From Methanoregula sp. UBA154 (GTDB lineage: Archaea > Halobacteriota > Methanomicrobia > Methanomicrobiales > Methanospirillaceae): a stretch of DNA of 64,000 nucleotides. The notes under the pieces are model-generated. The model made no database searches, had not been told where the DNA came from, and saw only the letters and a list, made by a program, of their open reading frames with translations. The stretch lies in NCBI GenBank assembly GCA_002502245.1, contig DAPW01000029.1, forward strand, positions 1-64,000. Reading direction: 5' to 3'. The position numbers were made by a program, and so were the translations under genes. Positions 54,125 through 63,388 of the stretch are shown here, one piece after another (position 1 is the stretch's first letter; each line of letters starts with the position of its first letter).

Positions 54125-54137
54125 CTATTTATAAAAA
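54125..54137 (-). promoter_or_regulatory. TATA box of the second small Cys4 gene
   Basis: TTTTTATAAATAG on the minus strand is a strong archaeal TATA element about 63-75 bases ahead of the ATG at 54062, leaving a leader with the AGGAGAC ribosome-binding site. Confidence 0.6.
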
Positions 54138-54890
54138 TAACGGGAAAATTCTGAATTTGTCACCGATCGCGTTTTGCCAGCGTTCCTGTTCGAAAAGACG
54201 CGATCAGGATTTTCCGGTCTTTGTCATCTCCTTGATGGCCTGATAGTCGGGGCCGGGTTGGTATGGGCCGGCAGCTCATCGCCCATGGGCATGGGAATGG
54301 GTATTATGCCGGGGAGGCATCGACGTTTTTGCCTGCGGTCCCCGGCCGGTAAGATCCTCCCGATGCATCCGTTTGTGTGGCATTGTTTCGATGCTGGCGG
54401 GCAAACTACGGACGGTCAGATGAGATGAGGATTTTTCTCTCCCTTTTGTGGAAGCTGGCTCCGCAGGGGTACTGGTATACCCGGTGCCTACCTCTTTTTG
54501 GAAACCAGATAAACCCGGCGGGACTTTGCAATCCTTGCTACATTTTTTTGGCACAAAGACTGACCCATTCCGGCACAACCGAAATTTATCTGTTTTTTGT
54601 GCGTGGCAAAAAAACAATTTTCACGTGAACGTATGCCCACCTCCTGCGCCCGGTTGTCCTCCGGTGGGGGACAGGGTGCATTGCGATGATCCGGGTAAAG
54701 CATTTTTTGCAACAACTGCCAAGGTTTTTATGAACATCTCGCTATATGCAGGTTCACTCTGATATGAGTGAAAAACCCGAATTATTCCGGAATATTCATC
54801 CACTGCATCAAAAAAATCATATCAGGGATTGAAGGAGTTGGAAAGGATGTACCAGAAAAACAAACACGCACGAAACGAAGGTGCGTAACC
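54138..54890. other. Intergenic region, no gene seen
   Basis: About 750 bases. It contains short frames with Pro/Cys-rich products that are not credible genes, and no repeat unit was recognised. A T-run at about 54604-54615 is the only likely terminator-like string. Confidence 0.4.
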
Positions 54891-55235
54891 ATGGCAACGA
54901 GTACCGGAGACCGGATGGTCAATGCGGGCGTTGCAGAGGCCGATCATATGAAGCTCCAGACTGCCGTAGCGCTTGAGGACGCTGCCCGCAGGCTGCGGGA
55001 TACTGATATCGCATCCAGAGGAGAGGATGTGAAAGAAATCCTGCATAACGTGGAGTCAAAGGTAAACCAGTTCAGGACAGAATGTGGAGTCGAGTTCGAG
55101 AAGATCGAGGCAGGTTACCATAAGCGCGTTGAACCTGTCGAGCACGTCATCATCGATCACCCCATCCCCTCGATCCTTATCGCTGCCGGGTTCGGTCTCC
55201 TCATCGGCATACTCCTGTGCAAGGCACGTGACTGA
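54891..55235 (+). CDS. DUF883/ElaB-like membrane-anchored protein
   Basis: A 114-residue protein with a helical, acidic body (AVALEDAARRLRDTDIAS, EDVKEILHNVESKVNQF) and a C-terminal membrane helix (IPSILIAAGFGLLIGILL) ending in CKARD. The body-plus-tail layout with DHPIP before the helix is that of the ElaB/YqjD/DUF883 family, known in bacteria as ribosome-associated inner-membrane proteins. The archaeal role is unknown. GAAGGTGCG ahead of the ATG supports this start against the longer open frame. The next small frame overlaps its stop by a few bases. Confidence 0.82.
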   Translation: MATSTGDRMVNAGVAEADHMKLQTAVALEDAARRLRDTDIASRGEDVKEILHNVESKVNQFRTECGVEFEKIEAGYHKRVEPVEHVIIDHPIPSILIAAGFGLLIGILLCKARD

Positions 55236-55461
55236 TGGAAGATCGCTGGAGGATGCACCTTCTGATGATGAAGGAGAACTCAAGGCTCCTGATACCGGGG
55301 AATGTATACGGAAATACCCGGGAAAAATACGGTTTAAGAGATTGACTGTCGGGATAACCTCAAGGTTTCCGGTTACCCTGACGGCATTCGTTTTTTTTAT
55401 TCCATTGTCCGTGCTCGCAATTTGCATTGAACTGGGCTTTTCAGTACCGGGACACTGTTGA
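55228..55461 (+). CDS. Possible small membrane protein overlapping the ElaB-like gene
   Basis: A 77-residue frame starting with GTG inside the last codons of the previous gene (GTGACTGATGG). It encodes an acidic N-terminus (SDDEGELKAPDTGE) and one membrane helix (FPVTLTAFVFFIPLSVLAIC). Overlap with the preceding gene suggests translational coupling, if it is real. A second frame starting at ATG 55235 competes over the first half. Uncertain. Confidence 0.4.
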   Translation: MTDGRSLEDAPSDDEGELKAPDTGECIRKYPGKIRFKRLTVGITSRFPVTLTAFVFFIPLSVLAICIELGFSVPGHC

Positions 55462-56218
55462 AGAATCCTGTGTATTCCCGTTCCCGAAACAGGGATACCG
55501 GATAAGGCTTTAGAGCATCCGGTACAGAGGGTAGTGTGATCGGAGCTGCGACAGCTCACTATAATAGTCGGGGGAAACGGTGTCCGTATCCGGACCGGCT
55601 GTTATGAACCGTGAAGGCACGGGCGGTTTGCAGCCGTGTGCTGGCGTGGCGGGAGGTTTTACTCCGGGGCGAGCCCGGGCCGGGCTCCAGGTAATACGAA
55701 AATTGGGGATTAATCCCGGGGAATTTTTTTAAGTGGAAAATTCATGTTCCGATCCAGCTTTTTTCAGAATCATAGTTCAATCAGTTTTTGCATTGACCCG
55801 GAAATGGTGAAGCTGGGGATGAAGGATGGCCGATGATCCTGCAGCATACCGGTTCTCTCACAGAGAAAGCGGTAGATGTGGTCATGGAAAACCTGGCAAA
55901 ACAGGTTGAAAGTACGTAAATCTCCGGAATATATCCATAATCAAAGCGACAACGGACCCGGCAAGCAGCACCCTCTCCAGGGTATCATCCCCACATGTCC
56001 GGCAAAAGATGATAAAGGTCATGAAAGAGCGGAGGTTCTTTTGAGGTCGGTTACTCCAGGTCCCGGGTCGCGAATACATTTTCCGGATATGGCAACAGGT
56101 AACCCCGGGAAAAGGATCTCGTGTTCTCTCCTTTCCCGTACGCGGGTACCGGTACCGAAAGCGAAGATGGCCGAAAGCGTTCCGCGGTGAGAACGTCCCG
56201 GTTGCGCTCACGCACTCG
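55462..56218. other. Intergenic region, no firm gene
   Basis: About 750 bases. The most protein-like string is a 28-codon frame near 55833-55918 (MILQHTGSLTEKAVDVVMEN...), which I do not accept as a gene. Several short GC hairpins occur around 55540-55690, none clearly a repeat unit. Confidence 0.4.
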
Positions 56219-57556
56219 TCACGGTCGCTGCACGGGCCGGTGCAGCCCGGCGCGGGCAGAATATCCTGCGGCGAGCATGAGGAGGATGCCAATGCCCGTG
56301 AGCGCTGTCCCGAGGAGAAGGACCGTCCAATCCTGAGATGCAAGGAGGAGGATGCAGAAGAGGATCCCCGCGACCGGGAGGAGCGGCAGCCTGCCGACCG
56401 CACCCGGGACCCGGAACGCCCGGGTGGCCCCGGGGGAATGATAGCGCAGGGCAATGACCGATGCATTGATGCCGATGAAGGTGACAAAGAGCGTGAAATT
56501 GGTCACATTCGCGATGAACGCGATGTCACCGGAAAATATCAGCACGACCGACAGGGCCCCGCAGACAAGAATCGCGGCCCACGGGGTCCGCCTGCCCGGG
56601 TGCACCCGTCCGAAACGGGCCAGCAGCGGCGAGGACCCGGCCATCCCGAAGAGGAGACGGGTCGAGGCATAGAGGGACATCAGGACTGTATTTGCCGTTG
56701 CAAAGAGGGCAATGAGGATGATCAGCACCGCCCCTGGCTGACCCAACGCACCGGATACGATATCGACAAACGGCGCACCGGAGGCCGCCAGCGACTGCCA
56801 TCCCGCCACGGAAACCGCCGATATTGCGACCAGGATGTACAGGACGAGGCTGATGGCCAGGGCAAGGATGAGTGCCTTCGGGATGGTGGACTCGGGGTTC
56901 GTTGTCTCTTCGGAGAATTTGACCATGGATTCGAATCCCTGGAAGGCAAAAAAGATCAGGCCGGTTGCTGCAAAGAGGCCCGGAACACCCTGCGGCAGTT
57001 CCCAGTAACTGACACTGCCCAGATGGGGGAGACCGATGGCAATAACGATGATCAGCCCTGCAGCCTCGATGAGTGCCGAGACCACCGCAACCCTGACGGT
57101 CTCGCGGATGCCCAGTGCAAGCACAACGGTGAGCGCCAGCAGGAGGACAAGGGCGGAGACCAGCACCGGCACACCGGTCAGGGCCTGGAAATACCCGCCA
57201 AAACCGAGGGCAACCGTGGCAGCGGCGAGAACCCCGGAGAGAAAGACCAGCCAGCCGATCACAAACGCTGCACGTGCACTGAACGCGTTCTTCACATAGT
57301 CGTACTCCGCGCCGGCCCGGGGGAACATGGAGGAGAGTTCAGCATAGCTGAGCCCGGTCAACAGCGCGATAACCGCCGCCCCGGCAAACGCAAGCCAGAC
57401 CGCGTTGCCGCACAGCCCCGCGGCCTGCCCGATGAGGACGTAGACGCCGGCACCCAGGATGATCCCGACACCGGAGAGCGTGACTTCAAAGAGGCCCAGT
57501 ACCCGCCTGAGAGGAACTGGCGCCTTTTCCTGATTCACAATGCTGTACGTTCTCAT
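56219..57556 (-). CDS. APC-superfamily amino acid permease
   Basis: A 445-residue transporter with about twelve hydrophobic helices. The family start is visible: LGLFEVTLSGVGIILGAGVY and YAELSSMFPRAGAEYDYVKN (TM1 and TM3). GLFAATGLIFFAFQGFESMV and ATANTVLMSLYASTRLLFGM follow. It moves amino acids or polyamines with protons or by exchange; the substrate is unknown. The ATG at 57556 gives MRTYSIVNQEKAPVPLRRVL, a normal cytoplasmic start; upstream sequence overlaps the repeat element. The gene stands alone on its strand. Confidence 0.9.
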   Translation of the reverse strand: MRTYSIVNQEKAPVPLRRVLGLFEVTLSGVGIILGAGVYVLIGQAAGLCGNAVWLAFAGAAVIALLTGLSYAELSSMFPRAGAEYDYVKNAFSARAAFVIGWLVFLSGVLAAATVALGFGGYFQALTGVPVLVSALVLLLALTVVLALGIRETVRVAVVSALIEAAGLIIVIAIGLPHLGSVSYWELPQGVPGLFAATGLIFFAFQGFESMVKFSEETTNPESTIPKALILALAISLVLYILVAISAVSVAGWQSLAASGAPFVDIVSGALGQPGAVLIILIALFATANTVLMSLYASTRLLFGMAGSSPLLARFGRVHPGRRTPWAAILVCGALSVVLIFSGDIAFIANVTNFTLFVTFIGINASVIALRYHSPGATRAFRVPGAVGRLPLLPVAGILFCILLLASQDWTVLLLGTALTGIGILLMLAAGYSARAGLHRPVQRP

Positions 57557-57662
57557 CCGAAGCTTAAAAAACCAAAGATCGTTTTGCTCCTCTTCCGATC
57601 CGGTATGACCCGTAGTAATGGTGGAACTAAATCGGGCGATGCAGGAAAAGGGTCTGAAATTC

Positions 57663-58356
57663 TGCTCTGTAGAAACGGGCATGAACCCGTGAAGTTCACA
57701 CCGGAACAATGAAAATCAGAAAAGCCATCATAAATTTTTAGGATGGCTCCCCGCTTCAGGAACGGCGGGGCATTTCGGTGTTTTTTTAAATATCAGTCAT
57801 TGATCCGCCGCGGGGGCGCCCCGTTGGGGGCGGCGGCACATATCATAATCGGGGGTATGGGGGTCTCAACCCCCATTATCCTGTCTGAAAGATTCGATTT
57901 TCATGGGAAATCATTGTAAATTGATCAAATCGCCCCCCCTTACGCTATCCCTGCCCCTGTTGGGGGCTCAATCGCGCATGCGATACCCTGGAATTATCTG
58001 CACTGTCCTTATCCAAAATTGACCCGCTCATACAGCGTTATCGCAATCCGGGGATGCCACAGCGGCGGGGGTGAAGCCCCCTGGAGCGTCAGAATTGTAC
58101 GAAGGATTTCCCATGAAAATTGCATGAAACAAATGTGATTTTAGGATTTTTTACTCTCTCAATTATTTGCGATGAACGCCGGGTCACCTAAAAGGGACGC
58201 CCCCGCAGCGGGTCAATAACCGGGAGCGTTTTTTAAAAAACACACAAACTGCCCCGCCGTGCCCCGCGAGGGGCCCTGAGGCGGGGAGCCCTCATATCTG
58301 CGATTTTCATGGTTCCGGTGTGAACTCACTCAGTTCATTTCCGTTTCTCCAGAGCA
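57663..58356 (+). repeat. Complete composite repeat with inverted arms P (arm P - A - B - inverted A - inverted P)
   Basis: The most complete copy. Arm P is at 57663-57715 (GTAGAAACGGGCATGAAC, TTCACACCGGAACAATG). Unit A runs to about 57905 (CCGCCGCGGGGGCGCC, GGGGGTCTCAACCCCC). Unit B spans about 57925-58130 (GCGCATGCGATACC, CAAAATTGACCCGC, GGAATTGTACGAAGGATTTCC). Inverted unit A follows at about 58180-58295 (CCCCGCCGTGCCCCGCG, GGCGGGGAGCCC). Inverted arm P closes at 58304-58356 (TTCATGGTTCCGGTGTGAAC, CCGTTTCTCCAGAGC). The outer arms form about 50-bp inverted repeats, as in a MITE. No gene is present in this gap. Confidence 0.85.
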
Positions 58357-58577
58357 TGAAATTCTTAAAAAAAACTAAAGTGTTGTTGATACCCAACCGG
58401 ATTTCCCGATATACAGGAATCCGGTGAGCGATGCACGACCGGGATCCCTGTTGCGGAATGGCGGCAGGTATCCCGGGCTTATCTGCCCGGTGTGCGACCG
58501 CTCCAGCATGTGCCGGGCCGGGTGACCGGCCCTGCCGGCTGTATATGTTCTTCGCCGGTACCCGCACTACCGTTCGT

Positions 58578-59264
58578 TCAGGGAGTACTCCACTCTGCTT
58601 TCAGGGAATGGTCGGCATCCGCATACCGGATTTCACAGGCGGGTGAACCGCCGGAGATGACGAGACCGTTCAGGAACTCAAGCGAGGTGAGCGTTTTTCC
58701 AAAGATGCTGTACAGTACCGGGAAGATAGTGACATCATGGGCAATGACGACCATGAGATCTCCAGGATTCATATCCTGAAACTGAACCAGTCCTGTCAGT
58801 AATTTCTCACAATATGCGTGAGGATCTTCCAGCGTCTCCTCAGGGATCTCCCCGTTGAGCCATCTCTGCATGAGTGATCGCCAGCCAAGCGCTTCCCGGA
58901 GCCGGATATAATTTTCCGGATCCACGACAACACTCCCGACTTCAGGACGGCATCCCAGTACCCGGACACGATCCGGCGATGCATACCCGTGACCGATTGA
59001 TTCAGCCGTCATCTGACAGCGTTTTGCAGGTGTGTGCCCGAGGAGGACCCGTTTTTTGGGAAACAGCTGGCTTAAGGATGCTCCAAAGTTCCGTGCCATG
59101 ATGACCCCTTCGGGAGTGATCGCAACGCCTTCCCGCAGGTGATCGGGAATTCCCTGAAACGAGATCCGGTGTGAATGACGCATCAGGACGATTGTTTTTT
59201 CGGATTCCTGGACGCCCATTAACAGGTTCAGAACATAATCCCCGTGATTCATGTAATACTCCAT
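58578..59264 (-). CDS. Histidine phosphatase (phosphoglycerate-mutase-like) protein
   Basis: A 228-residue protein with the catalytic RHS start TIVLMRHSHRISF near residue 30 and the second His in VVIAHDVTIFPVL near 175, the two ends of the histidine phosphatase fold. The mid-part includes GVAITPEGVIMARNFG and GHTPAKRCQMTAESI, as in SixA and PGM-like members. The substrate is unknown. The start at 59264 (MEYYMNHGDY) is chosen because upstream the frame overlaps the divergent CoiA-like gene; an upstream Cys-rich extension (CCTSCKYHRKNC) is possible. It lies head-to-head with that gene, 240 bases apart. Confidence 0.83.
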   Translation of the reverse strand: MEYYMNHGDYVLNLLMGVQESEKTIVLMRHSHRISFQGIPDHLREGVAITPEGVIMARNFGASLSQLFPKKRVLLGHTPAKRCQMTAESIGHGYASPDRVRVLGCRPEVGSVVVDPENYIRLREALGWRSLMQRWLNGEIPEETLEDPHAYCEKLLTGLVQFQDMNPGDLMVVIAHDVTIFPVLYSIFGKTLTSLEFLNGLVISGGSPACEIRYADADHSLKAEWSTP

Positions 59265-59504
59265 CACCCGTATTGCATGGGTACGTTCAGCATGGATTTC
59301 ATAACAATTTTTCCGATGATACTTGCACGATGTGCAGCAGGTCATGTCGGAAAAAAGACCCGTTACTGGGAACCGGGCGCATGGTGGAGATGAGGGGTTC
59401 CCGATCAAAAAACCTGCAGGTATCATCTCCTCCGGGTCTTTTGACCTGCCGGATTTGAACATTTCCGGGCAGGATTTAACTGATGACGTGCAAATGGGAT
59501 CCGT

Positions 59505-60665
59505 GTGCCACTGAAGGCAATTGTTGACGGGGAGACCATCATCGGCCCGGACCTTTCCGGTGAGGAATGGGCAGACCTCAGCATGCGGCATAAAAAAGGG
59601 CTCCCCATAACAATGGCCTGTTGCGGAGCGCCGGGACATTTACGGGTATCAAAAAAAGGGACCCGGCACTTCTATCACGCGTCTGATACCGGATGCAATT
59701 CTGAGGAGGAGTCAGCGGAGCACCTGGCGCTCAAAGAGCAGATATACCGGATCTGTACATCCGAAGGATGGGAGACCTCCGTCGAATTCCCGGCACCGGA
59801 CCGGACCTGGATCTCGGATGTCTGTGCAGTCCGGGATGGCAGGAAGATTGTGTTTGAGGTCCAGATAAGTGCCATCTCTCCGGCTGAACTGGAAGACCGG
59901 GAGGGGAAATACCGAAACGAAGGCATTGAATCGTACTGGTTACTGGATAATTTCCTGGGGAGATCAAGGGATTTTGCAGCCTGGTATGATGCGCACCTGC
60001 ACGACGAAGACGGCCGTCCCGGGGAACCAATCCCCTACATAGATCCTTCGCTCTTCGATACCGGTCCTGAAAACCATATTTTTATCGTAAAGGGCATACG
60101 GAGCGTCGGACTGCGTGCAAAAAAACAGACGCTGTATACCACCAATAACCCGGAAATTTCCCTGACCGACTGGGTCAGGGAGGTCCTGAAGGGAAACTAC
60201 CAGCGCTACCTGGAAGAGACTGCCGCTGCCGTTCACCGGAAGTGCCAGGTAAAAAAACTGACAGCCCCGGCACTTATCCGGTTCAGAGAATTTTACCAGA
60301 CGATCATCCGCGATGAAACCTACCGGAAAAAGGTTGATTCCAGGTACCGGATCTTCAAAACTGACAAGACCTTCCGGGAAGAGCGGGCACTGCAAAAAAA
60401 GTTTGATGAACTGTTTTCCGAAACAGACTGGCTTGAGAAAGAATATCGTTCCTGTATAACTGAAGGGTATGGATTGTTCACGTGGAAAAAAAACCCGGGA
60501 CAGAAAATACCCCGGCCCTTCTTCCGGTTCGAACCGGCAGTGAACATCAGGAGATTACAGGAATGCGTGCAGAAGTTCAGCCAGTGGGAAGCGTCTTTTT
60601 ACCATGCGTTCAGCAACCTGGAGCGGGAATTTCCCGCTCGTAAACAAAGATTGCCATGCCCCTGA
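59505..60665 (+). CDS. CoiA-like nuclease-domain protein
   Basis: A 386-residue protein resembling competence protein CoiA. The N-terminal zinc-associated part contains MACCGAPGHLRVSKKGTRHF and CNSEEESAEHLALKEQIYRI. The nuclease core of the PD-(D/E)xK type follows: WISDVCAVRDGRKIVFEVQIS (D then E-x-Q) at about 105-125. The C-terminal half is helical and unlike CoiA. CoiA acts in DNA uptake in Firmicutes; such a role cannot be assumed in an archaeon, where the fold is seen in many repair-like contexts. The first ATG gives the start. Its last 15 bases lie inside the following repeat element, so its present 3' end was set by repeat insertion. Confidence 0.85.
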   Translation: MPLKAIVDGETIIGPDLSGEEWADLSMRHKKGLPITMACCGAPGHLRVSKKGTRHFYHASDTGCNSEEESAEHLALKEQIYRICTSEGWETSVEFPAPDRTWISDVCAVRDGRKIVFEVQISAISPAELEDREGKYRNEGIESYWLLDNFLGRSRDFAAWYDAHLHDEDGRPGEPIPYIDPSLFDTGPENHIFIVKGIRSVGLRAKKQTLYTTNNPEISLTDWVREVLKGNYQRYLEETAAAVHRKCQVKKLTAPALIRFREFYQTIIRDETYRKKVDSRYRIFKTDKTFREERALQKKFDELFSETDWLEKEYRSCITEGYGLFTWKKNPGQKIPRPFFRFEPAVNIRRLQECVQKFSQWEASFYHAFSNLEREFPARKQRLPCP

Positions 60666-61050
60666 CGGGGGCTCAATCGCGCATGCGATGCCCTGGAATT
60701 ACCTGGACTGCCCTTATTCAAAATTGACCAGCTCAGACCGCGTTATAGCAAACCGGGGATGCCACAGCCGCGGGAGCGGGTCCCTCCAAAAGCGTCGGAA
60801 TCGTGCGAACGATCTCCTCAGGAAATCGAATTCTTTGGGACAGAATACGGGGCATTGAGACTCCCGTACCCCGATTATGATATGTGCCGCCTCCCCCGAC
60901 GGGGCGCCCCGCGGCGGGTCACAGACAGATATTTCTAAGAAAACCGGACTGCCCCGCCGTGCCCCGGAGGGGCCCTGAAGCGGGGAGCCCTCATATCTGC
61001 AATTTTCATCGTTGTGGTATGAACTCCACGGGTTCATACCCGGTCCTCAA
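60648..61050 (-). repeat. Composite intergenic repeat: unit B, inverted unit A, inverted arm P, overlapping a gene end
   Basis: Unit B starts abruptly at about 60648 (ATTGCCATGCCCCTGACGG), lacking its usual leading CGCCCCCTTGCGCC. It runs to about 60820 (CGCGCATGCGATGCCC, CAAAATTGACC). Inverted unit A follows (GACGGGGCGCCCCGCGGCGG, CCCCGCCGTGCCCCGG) to 60990. Inverted arm P ends it at 61001-61050. The element overlaps the last codons of the CoiA-like gene. Confidence 0.82.
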
Positions 61051-61287
61051 GAAAAAAACAGGTACCTGTTTTGGCGGTTACGGTATATTGACTGCCGGAA
61101 CTATTCTGCCCGCCATAGTTTTTTCCCGGAAACGCATCCAGAAAACCCGCCTGTCTGCTCCCCCTGGCAAAAAAAAGTATGCGTTTTCCTCTCCTCCTGA
61201 TCCGTGCCTTCCGGAGTTATTCCTGAGGACCAGTGAAGGCGGAACATACCGGAAAAAACGTGCTTTAAAAAATGCACAAAAAGCATC

Positions 61288-62142
61288 TCACTCTGTGTAC
61301 GAGCGGATGATGATGACCGGCCGGGTCGAGTTCATGATCACATCATGCACCATGCTGCCGAAAAAGAAGTCATGCAGGCAGCCCTGTGCTTCAGATCGCA
61401 TCCAGATAAGGGATACGTCCTCCTCATCTGCAACCCGTGGAATCGCAATCTCGGGTTTCCCCGTCACAACGATAGTCCTGGCATTGACCCCCTGTGATGC
61501 GAGCGTGCCGCAGGCTTCCTGGATCCGGAGTTCTGCACTTTTCAGTGCAGGATACTTGATTCCTTCGCTGTTTTCAAGAACATGCAGGAGTATGATCTCT
61601 CCGGCACCCTTTATGGTACCGGCCATAGTGATTATTCTGAGGGAGTCCTCCGAGAAATTTGTCGGGCAGAGAATACGGGAGAAGATCATCGGGCAGTACT
61701 TCTCATAGGTCTTCCCGGTCAGGGCGTCGACGAGTTTATCGGGCATGATCATGACATTCATCTTACTGATACGACAGAGAACCGTGGAGGGTACGTGACC
61801 GAGGAGCAGACCGGTCACGATGCCCTTCATGTCGGCGTGAATAAGAATCAGATCGACCTGGTGTTCTTCTGCTTTTTCAAGAATTGCGCCGGTGATATCC
61901 GTTGCGGTCATCTCTTCAAACGTTACCCGGATTTCCGGGTTGAGTGCGGTAATATAGGCCTTGGCCTTCCGGAGATAGTTTTCAGCAGCCTGGACCGCAA
62001 GGCTTTCAGCCATCGGCACCGGGTGTGTCCTGATCACGTGAAAAAGGAGTATCTCCTCGATTCCGGGTATACTGGCACTACAGCTGAGTTCAGTGGTGGC
62101 CTCTTCTGAAAAATCGGTCGGGAACAGAATTTTCTTAAACAT
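61288..62142 (-). CDS. Tandem universal stress protein (two UspA domains)
   Basis: A 284-residue protein of two UspA-like domains. The first begins MFKKILFPTDFSEEATTELS and closes DLILIHADMKGIVTGLLLGH; the second begins RILCPTNFSEDSLRII and closes VSLIWMRSEAQGCLHDFFFGS, then VHDVIMNSTRPVIIIR. The Gly-x2-Gly-x9-Gly(S/T) ATP loop is only partly kept in each half, so ATP binding is uncertain. Universal stress proteins are induced in many growth stresses. The ATG is the first of the frame. It is transcribed away from the TrpP-like gene, with 304 bases between them. Confidence 0.9.
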   Translation of the reverse strand: MFKKILFPTDFSEEATTELSCSASIPGIEEILLFHVIRTHPVPMAESLAVQAAENYLRKAKAYITALNPEIRVTFEEMTATDITGAILEKAEEHQVDLILIHADMKGIVTGLLLGHVPSTVLCRISKMNVMIMPDKLVDALTGKTYEKYCPMIFSRILCPTNFSEDSLRIITMAGTIKGAGEIILLHVLENSEGIKYPALKSAELRIQEACGTLASQGVNARTIVVTGKPEIAIPRVADEEDVSLIWMRSEAQGCLHDFFFGSMVHDVIMNSTRPVIIIRSYTE

Positions 62143-62446
62143 TGCCTCACCCCGTACGGTATTCCTGAGATCGTGGCGGATTTTCGTGAAAGGGAAATGA
62201 TGTTCTTAAGTCAATTCATACTGCGCTCATGATATAAGGGTTTGGGGGCATCCTCCTTGTTCTGAACCGCGGTCTGAGGCCTTTTTCATACCGGGAGAAC
62301 ATTCCCCAGTCCTGCTTCAGTACGGCAGGACCGGTCCCTGGCGTGATATGCACATGACCAGTGCAGGCCGGACCTTCCTCATCCCGGGAAGAAACCCGGG
62401 GGACCGTTTCCCGGCAGTGTAGAGATCACGGCAGCAGGGGGGCCGG
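62143..62446. other. Intergenic region, no gene seen
   Basis: About 300 bases between minus-strand genes. It holds the promoter of the stress-protein gene and no repeat unit. Confidence 0.4.
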
Positions 62447-62977
62447 TCATGCCGGTCCCCGCGCCGTCACCCGGCCGGAGAGGAGAACGAGGAGGTGCAC
62501 GATGACCGCATTCAGGACTGCCGTACCGATGATGATGGGAAGGTATGCCACGAGAAAAGCGCCGAAATCCCCGAACCGGGACAGGATGGTCCCGAAAAGG
62601 AAGACCGTGACGACTGCAACAAAGACAAGGCCGCTCACGAGCGTGGCGGAAAATGTTGTGACCAGCGGGGCCGCTTTACCGTCCCGCAAGAGTTCATAAA
62701 AATAATAGCATCCGTACGCGCCTGCAGGCCCGCTGATCAGGTTTGCCCAGGGCAGGATGGAACCGGGGATCAACATGGACAGGAAACCTCCGGCAATACC
62801 GATACCCACTGCCTCGTGGATCTTCGGCCGGGTGAGGATGATCCCGAGACAGTAGAACGCGGTGATCACGTCCGGGATGAGCAGCAGTCCGAGCGGGGAA
62901 ATGATGTATTGCACGAGCATGCCTGCCGCAAGCAGGCCTGCAATGAGTGCACCATCCCTTGAATTCACCGGTTTCAC
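62447..62977 (-). CDS. TrpP/ECF-type small membrane protein
   Basis: A 176-residue protein with five or six hydrophobic helices. The pattern GLLLIPDVITAFYCLGIIL, GIGIAGGFLSMLIPGSILPW and NLISGPAGAYGCYYF resembles the tryptophan-transporter TrpP and related S-component proteins, where the polar GPAGA helix lies in the substrate path. The ligand is unknown; tryptophan uptake is only a possibility. It starts 12 bases after the stop of the FMN split-barrel gene at 62990, so the two form one transcription unit. The first ATG (MKPVNSRDG) gives a polar N-terminus before the first helix. Confidence 0.78.
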   Translation of the reverse strand: MKPVNSRDGALIAGLLAAGMLVQYIISPLGLLLIPDVITAFYCLGIILTRPKIHEAVGIGIAGGFLSMLIPGSILPWANLISGPAGAYGCYYFYELLRDGKAAPLVTTFSATLVSGLVFVAVVTVFLFGTILSRFGDFGAFLVAYLPIIIGTAVLNAVIVHLLVLLSGRVTARGPA

Positions 62978-62989
62978 GCTCCAGGAGGA

Positions 62990-63388
62990 TCAGAGGATCT
63001 TCTTCCCGGGTTCCGCTCCGGGGAGGACGGTGTACACATCGGTGATCTTCATGGCCACAGCGCCTTTCGGCTTCAGGTTGGGCCGGAGTTCCTTCATCCA
63101 TGCAACATCCTGCCGCCAGATCCCGTCATCGGTGTGAATCGTTACCTCACCCTTGATCTGGAAACCACCCTTCTCCCCCCACCAGGAAAGGGCGGCCTTC
63201 GGGTTCTTTTTCATGTTCGCGAACGTCTTGTTGAAGAACTGGTCCGAGATGAGCAGCGTTGCATCATCCATGACTTTGAACGCCGCGATCGGGACAACGT
63301 TGGGCGTCCGGTCCATAGCGGATGTTGCGAAAAATGCCACCTTTGTGGCAGCCAGCGAATCCTTGATCTCATCGGTAAGTTTCACCAT
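62990..63388 (-). CDS. FMN-binding split-barrel (pyridoxamine 5'-phosphate oxidase-like) protein, copy 2
   Basis: A 132-residue paralogue of the gene at 32916-33320. It begins MVKLTDEIKDSLAATKVAFF, with TPNVVPIAAFKVM, DDATLLISDQFFNKTFANMK, NPKAALSWWGEKGGFQIKG and the end PGKKIL. The cofactor site of the PNPOx-like fold (FMN or F420) is plausible in the FQIKG and NPKAAL region. It lies directly upstream of the TrpP-like gene and is the first gene of that pair. A ribosome-binding site is weak (ATTCCGATGG) ahead of its ATG. Confidence 0.87.
   Translation of the reverse strand: MVKLTDEIKDSLAATKVAFFATSAMDRTPNVVPIAAFKVMDDATLLISDQFFNKTFANMKKNPKAALSWWGEKGGFQIKGEVTIHTDDGIWRQDVAWMKELRPNLKPKGAVAMKITDVYTVLPGAEPGKKIL

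Noticed and set aside
56240..57712. Long plus-strand open frame opposite the amino-acid permease
   Set aside because: It is the mirror of the permease gene: highly charged, Arg/Glu-rich, no domain, and it overlaps helices of the real protein on the other strand. Its last residues come from the repeat arm.
60884..61708. Plus-strand frame starting in a repeat and running across the stress-protein gene
   Set aside because: The first residues (MPPPPTGRP...) are translated repeat and recur in other repeat copies. The remainder is antisense to the universal stress protein.
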